Virus record (IMG/VR): IMGVR_UViG_3300037293_000454
Span: 1-26,972 of that record
Reading direction: 5' to 3' (one strand)
DNA from: a virus
Length of the DNA: 26,972 nucleotides
Part shown: positions 13,218-21,412 of the stretch, piece by piece
Position numbering within the stretch: the first letter of the stretch is position 1
How the letters are laid out: each line of letters starts with the position of its first letter
Notes under the pieces: model-generated
Databases searched by the model: none
Told to the model about the DNA's origin: nothing
The model's input: only the letters and a program-made list of their open reading frames with translations
Made by a program: the position numbers and the translations under genes

Positions 13218-15680
13218 TCAAACCCCGTTTAGAATATCGCGCTGCGCGCCAAGCTCACCCCATGCAGCGGCGACTTGCTCAGCGGTCAATGCGCCCGATG
13301 AACCGACCGCGGGAAATATCCCGATGAATGCAATACTAGCGCTTGCTGTGTTACCGGAAGAGTCCGACAATAGCCGGGAAATTTTGAAAGTCGTTGTTGG
13401 TGAGGAAGAAAAGCCGCCGCCTCGCGATGCGTCCAAATCCTCATCCGTCCAAAGTTCGGCGCCATTATTTTCAGAAAATACCAGTCGCATCACATACCAT
13501 TGATCTGCTGATACAGTGGTGCCGTATGGACTCGTCATGAAAGTTGCGCCATATAAGGTTTTTCCAAAAACAATTCTTATATCTCCGTGACTACCCCTTA
13601 TCCAAAAATCCAAGTTTTCTTGGTTGCTCAAAAGTCTGCCGCTGCTTGGAGCCTGAAACAACACCCAAGCCTCACGCCCGCGCAAGTCTGTGTCTGCCGA
13701 GGCTTCGAGGTAGCCGCCACCAGCCCCGCCACCTTGAACATACTTTAGGCGGTTTGACGTTGCCACAGTAACGCCAGTTTCGGTGCCGCCATTTTGACGG
13801 TATGCGGCAAAATTATTGCCGGAAATGTCCAACCAATCGCCAACTTGCTGCCCATCAGTCTGCGAAAGCGAGTCCAGGTTGTTGGCGTCATGGATCCGTA
13901 TTGATGGGTATTCGTTCCAAAAATAATGATTACCATAAACCGCCAGCACATCCGCCGCCGCCGTCGCCGCCCCGGCCGCCGTGAAGTCGGCAGGGCTGGC
14001 AAGCTGACCGCCGTAAAGATGCGCCCCTGCGCCGCCAATTCGCAGAGTTTCTGCAATGGGCGCGTCATACCCAGCGCGAGAGGCGTTGACGACATTGCCT
14101 GCGGTGTCTCCTGACAGGGCAAGAAACAATCCGCCTGATCCAAGCGCGGCCGTGAAGCCAAAGACCTCATCGCGCGCCGGCAGAGCGCGGGAGATGCCGA
14201 TCGGTGCGGCGACGTCATCGGAGATCTCCACGCGCAGATCGTCGCCGATCACCTCGACGCGGAAATAGCCGCCGCCAACCGCAGCGGTTTCAACCACGCG
14301 GCCAGCGGTGATGCCAGCGGGCACCAGGATCGCCAGCGAGACGCCGACATAATCGACGGGCGGTGCCTCGGTGTAGGAATACTCCAGCGCAGATGCATCA
14401 TCGGCAAAGACCAGATGCGCCGTGCCGACAGCGCCAGGCGTGCGGGTCATGGTCCCGACGACCGTCGCCTCGATGCTGAGGTGTCCCGAAAGCAACACTT
14501 TGTCGACGCCCAGCTCATCGTAGAAGGTGGCATCAGTCTGGGGCGCCAGAGCATAAGCAGGTTCGAACCCGCCCGCCACCTGAGCCGTGAACGTCGCGCC
14601 GCCGCCAAGGTCGGTGGTGTAGGTGAACGCGGTGCTGCGCGCTGTTCCCAGCACGTCATAGGCGAAATCAGTGCCGGGATCGAACGTCGCCGCTCCATCC
14701 GTTCCGATCGTGAAAACGCCGCCGTTGCTGCCAGCGATGCTCGCCGCCCAAGGCGCGGCCGCCCCGTTGACCGATGCCACGCTGGTGGCGCTTGGGTCAT
14801 TGGAAAGGATGCTGATGCCGGTGACGATTGGCGTGGCCTCGCCGTTGCTGGCCTGAACCGAAATGCTCTCCGAGAACGAAAGCCGCAGGGTGTCGACAGT
14901 GCTGCGCAGCACGTCGATGAGCAGATTGACCTGAGTGTCAGTCGGAATGCCCAATGCGTGGGTGTAGACCAGCGCGCGGTTTGCGCGGATCGCCGTGCCG
15001 CGCGGCGTTCCTGTGGCGTCGCTGAACACAGAACCCATGAAGTAGGGCATGTTGGTCGGGTTGGTGCGAACCCCGCCATCGAAGGTGATCCGGTCCAGCT
15101 CCGCCCAGGGTCCGTTTCCGTCCAGACCGTGGCCAAACGAGCGGATGAAGGAATTTCCGCTTTCGGCTAGGCGCGCGTGGATCACATACCACCGATTGTA
15201 GGCATGCGTCTGAGCGCCGGTCCGATTGCCATCGTCTGCGCCGGTCTCGAAGATCTTGACCGTCCGCAGTCTGCCGTTGGAGAAGCCAAACCGACGATTG
15301 ACGACATCGCCCATGATGAAGGCTTCGCCACCAGTCTGCATCACCAGACCGAAGATGTCTGTTTTGCGGATGTCGAAGTTGCTGGCAGTGACCAGCCAAT
15401 CCGCATCTGCATCGTCGCCCTGGTCCACGCTCTGGAACCACGGGATTCCGTTGGTCGCTCCCACAGTCAAATGCCGCGCAGGGTTTGCTTGGGTGAACGC
15501 CGGAAGCCCCGATGCGCTGTCGTTGGGCAGGGTCTGCGTGCCGCCCGGCACAGTGACGATGCTGGCCGCGTTGTGGTCGCGAACCAGCTTGCCGCCAAGC
15601 GTGAGCTCGAACGGCAAGGATTGGCGAAGAAGCGAGCCGCTGATGAGATTGGACAGGAGCGACTGACGGATCAGGGCCAT
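13218..15680 (-). CDS. Large modular virion protein (LamG-like, VCBS-like domains)
   Basis: The 820-residue protein has no single known family. Residues about 60-260 and 630-810 look like concanavalin/LamG jelly-roll domains; typical phrases are 'YNRWYVIHARLAESG' and 'AWVLFQAPSSGRLLSNQ' with 'DQWYVMRLVFSENNG'. Between them, about 270-370, is a cadherin/VCBS-like domain ('SNGGVFTIGTDGAATFDPGT', FTYTTDLGGGATFTAQV), and 410-600 is another beta-rich section. Such proteins decorate phage particles and bind glycans. It lies between head-tail joining genes and tail genes, where a decoration or accessory fibre fits. The 3' end is clearly AT-richer (13561-13620 is one third G+C), as if the terminal LamG module came from a different source. 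The carbohydrate ligand is unknown. Confidence 0.75.
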   Translation of the reverse strand: MALIRQSLLSNLISGSLLRQSLPFELTLGGKLVRDHNAASIVTVPGGTQTLPNDSASGLPAFTQANPARHLTVGATNGIPWFQSVDQGDDADADWLVTASNFDIRKTDIFGLVMQTGGEAFIMGDVVNRRFGFSNGRLRTVKIFETGADDGNRTGAQTHAYNRWYVIHARLAESGNSFIRSFGHGLDGNGPWAELDRITFDGGVRTNPTNMPYFMGSVFSDATGTPRGTAIRANRALVYTHALGIPTDTQVNLLIDVLRSTVDTLRLSFSESISVQASNGEATPIVTGISILSNDPSATSVASVNGAAAPWAASIAGSNGGVFTIGTDGAATFDPGTDFAYDVLGTARSTAFTYTTDLGGGATFTAQVAGGFEPAYALAPQTDATFYDELGVDKVLLSGHLSIEATVVGTMTRTPGAVGTAHLVFADDASALEYSYTEAPPVDYVGVSLAILVPAGITAGRVVETAAVGGGYFRVEVIGDDLRVEISDDVAAPIGISRALPARDEVFGFTAALGSGGLFLALSGDTAGNVVNASRAGYDAPIAETLRIGGAGAHLYGGQLASPADFTAAGAATAAADVLAVYGNHYFWNEYPSIRIHDANNLDSLSQTDGQQVGDWLDISGNNFAAYRQNGGTETGVTVATSNRLKYVQGGGAGGGYLEASADTDLRGREAWVLFQAPSSGRLLSNQENLDFWIRGSHGDIRIVFGKTLYGATFMTSPYGTTVSADQWYVMRLVFSENNGAELWTDEDLDASRGGGFSSSPTTTFKISRLLSDSSGNTASASIAFIGIFPAVGSSGALTAEQVAAAWGELGAQRDILNGV

Positions 15681-15683
15681 GGT

Positions 15684-15908
15684 TCAGCGCACCGCGAACG
15701 TGGCGCCGCCGGTGGGCACGATCCGGACCTTGGCATGGCCGAATGTCAGCTCGCCGGCATAATCCGCGCTGATCGTATCGGAGCTGATCCAGACGCCGGC
15801 GTCGTGCTCGACCTGAACGTCGACCGTGCCGCCGTTCGCCTTGACGGTCAGGATCCGCGTCTCGCCGCGGTAGGTCCCGCCGAAGTCATGCGTCGCCGAA
15901 AATGCCAT
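15684..15908 (-). CDS. Small beta-rich structural protein
   Basis: This 74-residue protein starts at ATG 15908, two bases after the stop of the gpZ-like gene; an upstream extension of the same frame is only the shadow of that gene. It is almost wholly beta-like and Gly/Thr/Val-rich (TRILTVKANGGTVDVQVEHD, 'AKVRIVPTGGATFAVR'). It looks like a small decoration or head-completion protein, since it lies at the junction between head-joining genes and the large modular virion protein. I recognise similar unnamed proteins in alphaproteobacterial phages but no function. Confidence 0.65.
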   Translation of the reverse strand: MAFSATHDFGGTYRGETRILTVKANGGTVDVQVEHDAGVWISSDTISADYAGELTFGHAKVRIVPTGGATFAVR

Positions 15909-15910
15909 CA

Positions 15911-16471
15911 CTAGATCCCCAAGGTTGCCCGCGCGCGCAGATCGGCGCGGAAATGCGTCATGAAGATCGCCCCAATATCTGGGAAAACCTCGTCCTCGAC
16001 ATAGGCGAGCATCTGGTCCGACACCGGCAGCTTCTGCTCGGCGATCGGCAGGTCGGCCGCGGTCTTGCGCTGGAAAATCGTCCGCTTGCCGACATCCGTC
16101 CCGTGGGTTTTCTTCGCGATGAACCCGCCCGAAAAGCTCACGCCGCGGAACTGCGCGCCGACAGGCGATGCGGTAGGGCGGCCCTTGAATGCGGATATCG
16201 GCAGGTCGTTCGCGCCGAACCAAACCCCGAGCTCGGCGCGCGAGCCGCCGCGACGCAAGCTGGTCCCCTTGAGGCGTCGCCGCAGCGCCTTTACGTTGCG
16301 AAGCCCCAGCGCGACCCTCAGCTCCTTGGATGCGCGCTTGCGGATCGTCGCCGCGGTTCTGGCGAGGGCGCGCCCCGCGGCCTTCTTGACCTGCAGCTCG
16401 GTCGCGCCAAGCTCGGCCGCCAGCGCCTGCATGCCCTCGAAGTCGATGTTGATTGAAAGCCCGCCCAGCAT
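15911..16471 (-). CDS. Minor tail protein Z-like joining protein
   Basis: The 186-residue protein fits the lambda minor tail protein Z family. Traits are the N-terminal helix with 'QVKKAAGRALARTAATIRKR', the basic RVALGLRNVKALRRRLKG region, the central 'GVWFGANDLPISAFKGRPT', and C-terminal FPDIGAIFMTHFRADLRA. In lambda, Z is needed to finish the tail so that it joins the head properly. Start ATG 16471 shares TGATG with the previous stop; a GTG three bases earlier is also possible. It follows the gpFII-like gene, as in lambda. Confidence 0.85.
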   Translation of the reverse strand: MLGGLSINIDFEGMQALAAELGATELQVKKAAGRALARTAATIRKRASKELRVALGLRNVKALRRRLKGTSLRRGGSRAELGVWFGANDLPISAFKGRPTASPVGAQFRGVSFSGGFIAKKTHGTDVGKRTIFQRKTAADLPIAEQKLPVSDQMLAYVEDEVFPDIGAIFMTHFRADLRARATLGI

Positions 16472-16794
16472 CACGCGCGCCCATCTGCAGCTGCGAGCCT
16501 GAGCGTCGCCATGCCAGACCCATCGGACTGCGGCGCCGACATCACATCATAGGCGCGGCCGTCGATCGTCGCGACGTCGCCGCGCGCGATGCCGAGCATG
16601 TCAGCGGCGCGCCCGATCAGGCGTGGCTCTGACGTCTCGAGCACATATTCGCCCAGCTGCGCGTCGAGGAACGGATCGTCAAAGATCGCCGCGAAGGACG
16701 CCGTGCCGCCCGAAGCCCGCGCAACGGAAATCTGCGCCCCGAACTCGTCAGGGCGCAGGAACTGCGACAGGTCCTCCCAGGCGAGCGCAGGCAT
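16471..16794 (-). CDS. Head-tail joining protein (lambda gpFII-like)
   Basis: The 107-residue protein matches the lambda FII / phage head-tail attachment family by size, position and pattern. The pattern includes ASFAAIFDDPFLDAQLGEYV, then 'EPRLIGRAADMLGIARGDV' and DGRAYDVMSAPQSDGSGMA. The protein caps the filled head and provides the surface for tail binding. It starts three bases after the stop of the small head gene and overlaps the gpZ-like gene by one base. This is a lambda-type protein attached to what is otherwise a P2-type tail. Confidence 0.82.
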   Translation of the reverse strand: MPALAWEDLSQFLRPDEFGAQISVARASGGTASFAAIFDDPFLDAQLGEYVLETSEPRLIGRAADMLGIARGDVATIDGRAYDVMSAPQSDGSGMATLRLAAADGRA

Positions 16795-16797
16795 GGA

Positions 16798-17028
16798 TCA
16801 CCCCTTCGCCGCAGCGGCGGCCTTCTTCTCCGCCGCGGTCAGCTTCGCAGGCTTCTCGGCCGTCTCGGGCGCCAGCACCGCGCGCTCCCGGCGCAGCAAG
16901 TCCTTCGCCAGAGCAGGCGCGAGAGAGACGATCGAGCCGACCCCGAAGCCCTCGCCGCCGATGGTGGTGGTTCTGGTGATCTCGACCTCGATCGGATCGC
17001 GCCGGCGCAGGGCCGCTTCTTTGTTCAT
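16798..17028 (-). CDS. Small phage head protein, function unknown
   Basis: This 76-residue protein has a short beta-rich N-terminus with 'EVEITRTTTIGGEGFGVGSI' and an Ala/Lys/Glu-rich tail (PAKLTAAEKKAAAAAKG). Small proteins of this layout commonly follow the capsid gene in lambda-like head modules. I do not recognise a named family. The composition of the tail suggests a flexible, basic C-terminus. It starts about 55 bases after the capsid stop, beyond a strong hairpin. Confidence 0.65.
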   Translation of the reverse strand: MNKEAALRRRDPIEVEITRTTTIGGEGFGVGSIVSLAPALAKDLLRRERAVLAPETAEKPAKLTAAEKKAAAAAKG

Positions 17029-17056
17029 GGTCTCGCCTCATTGGATCAGGGAGGCA

Positions 17057-17075
17057 GGGCCGCGCGCGGCGGCCC
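17057..17075 (-). terminator. Hairpin after capsid gene (no U run)
   Basis: GGGCCGC (17057-17063) and GCGGCCC (17069-17075) form a perfect 7-bp stem with a 5-base loop, just after the capsid stop (17083). No uridine run follows on the minus strand, so it is unlikely to be a full intrinsic terminator. An attenuator, or a 3' end that protects the abundant capsid message, fits better. Confidence 0.5.
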
Positions 17076-17082
17076 CGCCGGA

Positions 17083-19233
17083 TCAGGTCAGGTCGATGCC
17101 GCGGCAGAAGCTCTCGGCGCGGCGGAAAACAAAATCGACGTCTTGGAACATGGTGATGCGCAGGCGGCCCTTCTGGCTGAGGCTGTAGGGATCGACCAGA
17201 ATGTCGAGCCCGCCCCACATGCCGATCAGCGCATCCGCGAAGTTGCCGAAGAACGTCTCGCCAGACGCGATCTGGTTGGTGATCTCGGTCCGGTAGCCGT
17301 TCACGGTGTTCCCCTGCTCCCAGACGGTCGAGCCGGCCGCGCCCGCGAACTTCTCGGTGGTTTTCCAATGGCCGCGCATGCGCGCATCGGCGACGTAAGC
17401 CATGCTGTTCACGTCTGCGTTCGACGCGGAGATCTCCGTTTCCATCGCAACCACCTCGGCGAAGGTCGGCAGCAGCACGCCACCGCCCGAGCCGGCCCCG
17501 CCGAAATCGATGGTGGCGAGCCCGGACAGATTGCGCAGGCCAAGCGGCTGATTGGCCGACCCGGAGCCATAGAAGAACCCGCGATCGATGCCGATCGCGA
17601 GCGTGCTCGCGAGGTCGCGGCGCACCAGCCCCTCGATGTCGATCGAGGACTGCTGGAGCAGCTTGCGCGTGATCGTGCCATGAGCCGAAATGGTCTTCGG
17701 CGCCATGCTGACCTGATCCATGTCCAGCGCGGATTCGGTGGAGTCGGCGTCCTCATCCAGCCAATAGGCCGTGGCCCCGCCGGTCTGCCGCGGGATATCG
17801 ACGTTCCCGACAAGCCCGCCCAGCGGCGTGCCCAGCTGCATCGCAATGGTGCGATTGCGCAGCATCTCGACAAAGGATTCCGACAGCAGCTCGGTCGCGA
17901 TCGAGAACCCGCCGGTGTCGCCGGCAGCGCCGCCGGCGGTGTCGGTGTTGAGGGCGCGCATCAGCACCTCGGGCGGGATCAGCAGGCCCTTGGCCGAACG
18001 CCCCGACAGCCGCGCCCGCTCGGTCGCGGCCGAAACGAGATCGAGCTCGAGCGCGGCATGCCGCTGGGCCCGCGCGTCGGTCGGGTTGAAGGCGGCCTGA
18101 AACAGCCGCAGGAACCGGAAACCGTCCGCATCGCCCGTGGTCGCGCCAGCCGCGGCGTCGCCGGCCGCGAGCGGACGATTGCCGCCGCGCTGGTTGACGT
18201 GCGCCAGCAGGGCCCGCTGGAAGTCCTCCGGGCTCTTGCCGGTCTCGATGAACTGCGCCGCAAGCTCGAGCGCATCATATTCGCGGCCGAGCGTCATGAT
18301 CGCGGCGACGCGCTGCTGGCTGCGGCTCTCGCCCTCGCCGCGCGCGTGCGCCATGTCCGCGCCGGCTCGCTCGAGCACTTCGAGGATCTCGATGATCTTG
18401 CCGGCATCGTCCACCTTGGCCCGAACGAGGTTGCCCTCGGCGTCGCGCAGGATTTTGGTATTCATGGTGCGGTCCTCGTTGACAGCGCGCGAGGCGCCGG
18501 GGTTGGCTGTTGCCTCATCCTCGCCGACCGCCGGCTCGCGATCCTCTGGCGGATTTCCCGGCGCCGGTGCGGCGCGCCCCACGCCGACCGAGGCGTCGGC
18601 AGGCACGCTCACGATGCTGATCTCGTAAGGGGTCCACTCGGTCACGCGCACCAGGTCGGACATGCCATTGCGCGGCGTGATCTCGATCTTGTCGATCGAA
18701 TAGCCGACCGAGACGTGCTTGCGGATCCCGTCGACCACGTCCGCGAAGATCTCCTCCGCGCGCGCCGATCGACCGAAGCGCACCAAGGCGCGCCCGATCC
18801 GGTCCCCATCGATCCGCGCGCTCTCGATCACGCCGACCTGATTTCGATGGTCGTGGTCGACCAGCAGCGGTGCGCCGCCATCGAGCCGATCCGTGCGCAT
18901 CGCGCCGGCATCGTGCACCAGCACCTCATCGCCGAACCACCGATCGACAGGCGTCTCGGACGAGAACGCCAGCTCGACGGTGCGCGCCGCCTGGTCGATC
19001 GAGCGCACCTCGCCGTGGCGCACCAGCGGCTCGGTCGCGCGGCGCGCCGTGATCTGCGCGAGGGTCGCCGATCGCTGGAAGCGGCCGCCGACGATCATCA
19101 CCCCGCGCGTCTGGTCCTGCGCCGGCCGCATGCATGCCTCGCGGTCCTTGCCGCCCTCGGCGCGGATGGCCTCGGCGTTGGATGCAGGCGAGGCTGCAAG
19201 CGCAGGCGCGTCGGTCTCAAGGTTGCGGTGCAT
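17083..19233 (-). CDS. Fused prohead protease - major capsid protein
   Basis: The 716-residue protein joins two head proteins. Residues about 30-205 are an HK97-type (S78) prohead protease: RSIDQAARTVELAFSSETPV, the 'LLVDHDHRNQVGVIESARID' block containing the candidate catalytic His, and YEISIVSVPADASVGVGRA. A Pro/Ala/Glu-rich linker (about 208-256) contains GNPPED, encoded by the dispersed repeat. From Met257 comes a helical scaffold-like delta region (to about 390). An HK97-fold capsid follows: 'GGFSIATELLSESFVEMLRN', 'NVDIPRQTGGATAYWLDEDA', 'GSGSANQPLGLRNLSGLATI', and the end DVDFVFRRAESFCRGIDLT. The protease normally cleaves off the scaffold after prohead assembly. The ATG overlaps the portal gene by 17 bases. 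An internal ATG with a good ribosome site (18465) may also yield capsid protein alone. Confidence 0.93.
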   Translation of the reverse strand: MHRNLETDAPALAASPASNAEAIRAEGGKDREACMRPAQDQTRGVMIVGGRFQRSATLAQITARRATEPLVRHGEVRSIDQAARTVELAFSSETPVDRWFGDEVLVHDAGAMRTDRLDGGAPLLVDHDHRNQVGVIESARIDGDRIGRALVRFGRSARAEEIFADVVDGIRKHVSVGYSIDKIEITPRNGMSDLVRVTEWTPYEISIVSVPADASVGVGRAAPAPGNPPEDREPAVGEDEATANPGASRAVNEDRTMNTKILRDAEGNLVRAKVDDAGKIIEILEVLERAGADMAHARGEGESRSQQRVAAIMTLGREYDALELAAQFIETGKSPEDFQRALLAHVNQRGGNRPLAAGDAAAGATTGDADGFRFLRLFQAAFNPTDARAQRHAALELDLVSAATERARLSGRSAKGLLIPPEVLMRALNTDTAGGAAGDTGGFSIATELLSESFVEMLRNRTIAMQLGTPLGGLVGNVDIPRQTGGATAYWLDEDADSTESALDMDQVSMAPKTISAHGTITRKLLQQSSIDIEGLVRRDLASTLAIGIDRGFFYGSGSANQPLGLRNLSGLATIDFGGAGSGGGVLLPTFAEVVAMETEISASNADVNSMAYVADARMRGHWKTTEKFAGAAGSTVWEQGNTVNGYRTEITNQIASGETFFGNFADALIGMWGGLDILVDPYSLSQKGRLRITMFQDVDFVFRRAESFCRGIDLT
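18463..18477 (-). promoter_or_regulatory. Internal ribosome site and start for separate capsid protein
   Basis: Within the protease-capsid frame, GAGGA (18477-18473) lies seven bases before an in-frame ATG (18465-18463). Translation from here would give a 460-residue scaffold-capsid protein without the protease. It begins MNTKILRDAEGN, directly after the variable linker, exactly where a stand-alone capsid gene would start. Confidence 0.65.
18543..18560 (-). repeat. 18-bp dispersed repeat, copy C (protease-capsid linker)
   Basis: An exact copy of CGGGAAATCCGCCAGAGG lies within the linker of the protease-capsid fusion, read as GNPPE then Asp. It is 78 bases before the internal capsid start. 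The preceding codon is CCG rather than GCG, which breaks the outer pair of the GCGG/CCGC stem seen in copies A, B and E. Confidence 0.9.
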
Positions 19234-20875
19234 CAGGGTCTCCTTCGAATGGGTCGGGCTGTTCGCTTTGGCTTGGGTTTTCAGCGGGCGCCGCAGGCGC
19301 AGGCTCGAGCCCCAGCGACGTCATGATGAAAAGATCGGGCATGCCGGCAGCGCGCATCGCTGCGATATCGCGGCCGTATTCCTTCCAGGTGCTCTCCGGA
19401 TCGCGGCCCTGATCGCGGATGATCTGGCCCGGCGGGATCAGGAGGCTGTTCTTGGATTTGATCGCGGCATCGACCTCGGCGCGCGGATCGATCCAAGCCC
19501 AGCGGCGCGGCTGCCAAGAGATGCGCGCGAATTTCTCGAGGCTGCGCGCTGGCAGCGCCGCGCCCTGCTCGGTGACGATCTGCCCGGACAGCAGCGAATA
19601 GCGCAGCCATCGATCGAACACCCGCTGTTGCAGGCATTCGATCAGCCACTCCTGAAGGTCCTTCCAGTGCTCGCGCTCATCGAGCGCGCCCTGCCGGATG
19701 CTCGAGAAGTTGACGCCCTCGAGATCGTTTGCGAGCCCGTTGTAGGCGACCCCCAGGCCGCTCGCGATTCCGCGCAACATCGCCTTGCCGAACACCGCAA
19801 GCTCACCGGCCGGATATTGCGGATCCGCGGCCTTGTAGCTCAGCCCAGGCGGGAGCTCATGATACGTGCCGGCCTCGGCATCGATCGAGTAGGGCTCGCG
19901 GTCCGCAGGGTCCGCATTAGGATCCTCAGCGGGCGCCATGTCCTTGTCCCACTCGAAGAAGCCCATCTTCGCGGCGCTGGCGCGCGCATTGACCAGCGCG
20001 GCCTTCTCGAACCCGTCGAGCATCCGCATCCGCCACAGCGCCGTCGCCATCCATGGAATGCCGCGCTTCTGCCCGATCATTTCGGGCAGGAAGCCGTGCA
20101 GGATCTCGTCGGCCGGCACGCGCACGAAGCTGCGCCCGCCGAACAGATACTCCGCGTCGCGCGCGCCGGTCGATGAGAAGTAATAGGCGAGCGGGCGCCC
20201 AAATTCGTTGAACTCGATGCCATGGCGCACGAAGGAGCCGTCGCGGCGGCGCCCCTCGTCAAAATCCACCGGGCAGCGCTGCGGGTCGATGACCTGCAGC
20301 GAAAAGCCCCATGGGCCCGCTTGCGCGCCGGTGATCACCCGCACCATGAACTCGCCGTCGCGCGCCGCCGTGATCGTCAGCAGGCCCTGAAGGCTGCGCC
20401 ACGACAGCTGCCCGGTCACATCGGCAGTTTGCGGGCGGCACCATTTCGCCCAGGCGGCCTCGATGGCTTCATTGGCCACGCTGTCGAGCACGCCGCCGAT
20501 GTCCTGCGCCTGCGCCTGCAGCTGGACGCCGCGCGGGCCCACCACGTTCTGCCGCACCATCCGCAGAAACGCCTTGCCGTGGTCGTTGTTCGCCGCCTGC
20601 TCGCGCGAGCGCGCCACCAGCACCCGCTGGTTGCGCCGCACGACATCATCGGCCGTGAGCGGCGTCGTGCCCCAGCTCGCGGTGAGCCGGTCCGTTTCTC
20701 CAGCGTCGAACATGCGCACGACCGCGCGCGACGACTGCAGAGCCCGGCGCATGGATGCCGCGCGGTTGACGCCAGGCGCGGCCGTGTTGACGCCAGCCGC
20801 CGCTGGGGTGACTTCAGGCGCAGCGCGGTTGATACCAGCCGCGCGCTTCTCGCGCCAATTCTTGCGACCAGCCAT
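19217..20875 (-). CDS. Portal protein (lambda gpB family)
   Basis: The 552-residue protein is the lambda-type portal that forms the dodecameric DNA gate at one head vertex. Matching stretches are VARSREQAANNDHGKAFLRM, then 'QNVVGPRGVQLQAQAQD', the 'EILHGFLPEMIGQKRGIPW' core (about 235-255) and MLDGFEKAALVNARASAAKM. The 'AYNGLANDLEGVNFSSIRQG' segment (about 375-395) is also diagnostic. The N-terminus (1-60) is basic and Ala-rich with several near repeats of AAP-G-VN. It shares TGATG with the preceding gene and overlaps the protease-capsid gene by 17 bases. Confidence 0.95.
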   Translation of the reverse strand: MAGRKNWREKRAAGINRAAPEVTPAAAGVNTAAPGVNRAASMRRALQSSRAVVRMFDAGETDRLTASWGTTPLTADDVVRRNQRVLVARSREQAANNDHGKAFLRMVRQNVVGPRGVQLQAQAQDIGGVLDSVANEAIEAAWAKWCRPQTADVTGQLSWRSLQGLLTITAARDGEFMVRVITGAQAGPWGFSLQVIDPQRCPVDFDEGRRRDGSFVRHGIEFNEFGRPLAYYFSSTGARDAEYLFGGRSFVRVPADEILHGFLPEMIGQKRGIPWMATALWRMRMLDGFEKAALVNARASAAKMGFFEWDKDMAPAEDPNADPADREPYSIDAEAGTYHELPPGLSYKAADPQYPAGELAVFGKAMLRGIASGLGVAYNGLANDLEGVNFSSIRQGALDEREHWKDLQEWLIECLQQRVFDRWLRYSLLSGQIVTEQGAALPARSLEKFARISWQPRRWAWIDPRAEVDAAIKSKNSLLIPPGQIIRDQGRDPESTWKEYGRDIAAMRAAGMPDLFIMTSLGLEPAPAAPAENPSQSEQPDPFEGDPDAPQP

Positions 20876-21408
20876 CAGAATTTCACCCGGTGTTCGCGGC
20901 CGATGCCGCGCCGATCGCCCGCCGCCTCACGTTCGCGCTTCACATCGCCGATGTACTGCAGGCGCATCCGGCGCAGATCGGCGAGCGGCGTGCGGCGCAG
21001 CTCGCGGTTGTTGATGCGGTAGCTTTCCTGATCGATGGTCGCGCGGCCCTCGATCACCGCCTCGATCGAGGCGAGCACCTTCTCGGCATGCGTGCGCCCG
21101 TCATACTCCGCGCCGGCGCTGACCAGATCCGGCCGGATGCGAACCTGTCCGCTCCCAAGCTCGATCACGTCGACACCATCGGTCGCGCGCAGCGCCATCC
21201 AATAGGAGCCGGGCACCCATGCGCCGGTGGTCACCGGAGCGGCGCGCAAGGCCCGCACGCCATCGAACTCAGTCGCGGTCAGATCGATGACAGCAGCGCC
21301 GCGCAGATGCGCGGTCACCGTCCAGGACGCCGCCGGATAATCGGGCAGCTCGAGCGGAACCAAAAGCGTCAGGCCCGCGATGATCTCAGATGGAAAATTG
21401 ATCGCCAC
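20875..21408 (-). CDS. gpW-like head joining protein with extra N-terminal beta domain
   Basis: The 177-residue protein sits between large terminase and portal, the position of lambda W. Its last 65 residues fit a gpW-like helical pattern: AEKVLASIEAVIEGRATIDQ, then 'YRINNRELRRTPLADLRRMR', and a charged end. The first 105 residues form a separate beta-rich domain (LTLLVPLELPDYPAASWTVT, GSYWMALRATDG), so the gene is more than twice the length of lambda W (68 residues). This layout is known from several alphaproteobacterial prophages, from memory. The start is GTG with a GAGG very close. A dispersed repeat lies 115 bases upstream, in the terminase tail. Confidence 0.75.
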   Translation of the reverse strand: MAINFPSEIIAGLTLLVPLELPDYPAASWTVTAHLRGAAVIDLTATEFDGVRALRAAPVTTGAWVPGSYWMALRATDGVDVIELGSGQVRIRPDLVSAGAEYDGRTHAEKVLASIEAVIEGRATIDQESYRINNRELRRTPLADLRRMRLQYIGDVKREREAAGDRRGIGREHRVKF

Positions 21409-21412
21409 AGCC

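Noticed and set aside
13306-13325. Sequence GCGGGAAATATCCCG as a sixth dispersed-repeat copy
   Set aside because: It shares only the first nine bases and lies in the opposite orientation inside the 820-residue gene.
17041-19326. Long plus-strand open frame opposite the protease-capsid gene
   Set aside because: It has Arg/His/Asp-rich noise composition, no domain, and lies opposite a clear structural gene in high-G+C DNA.
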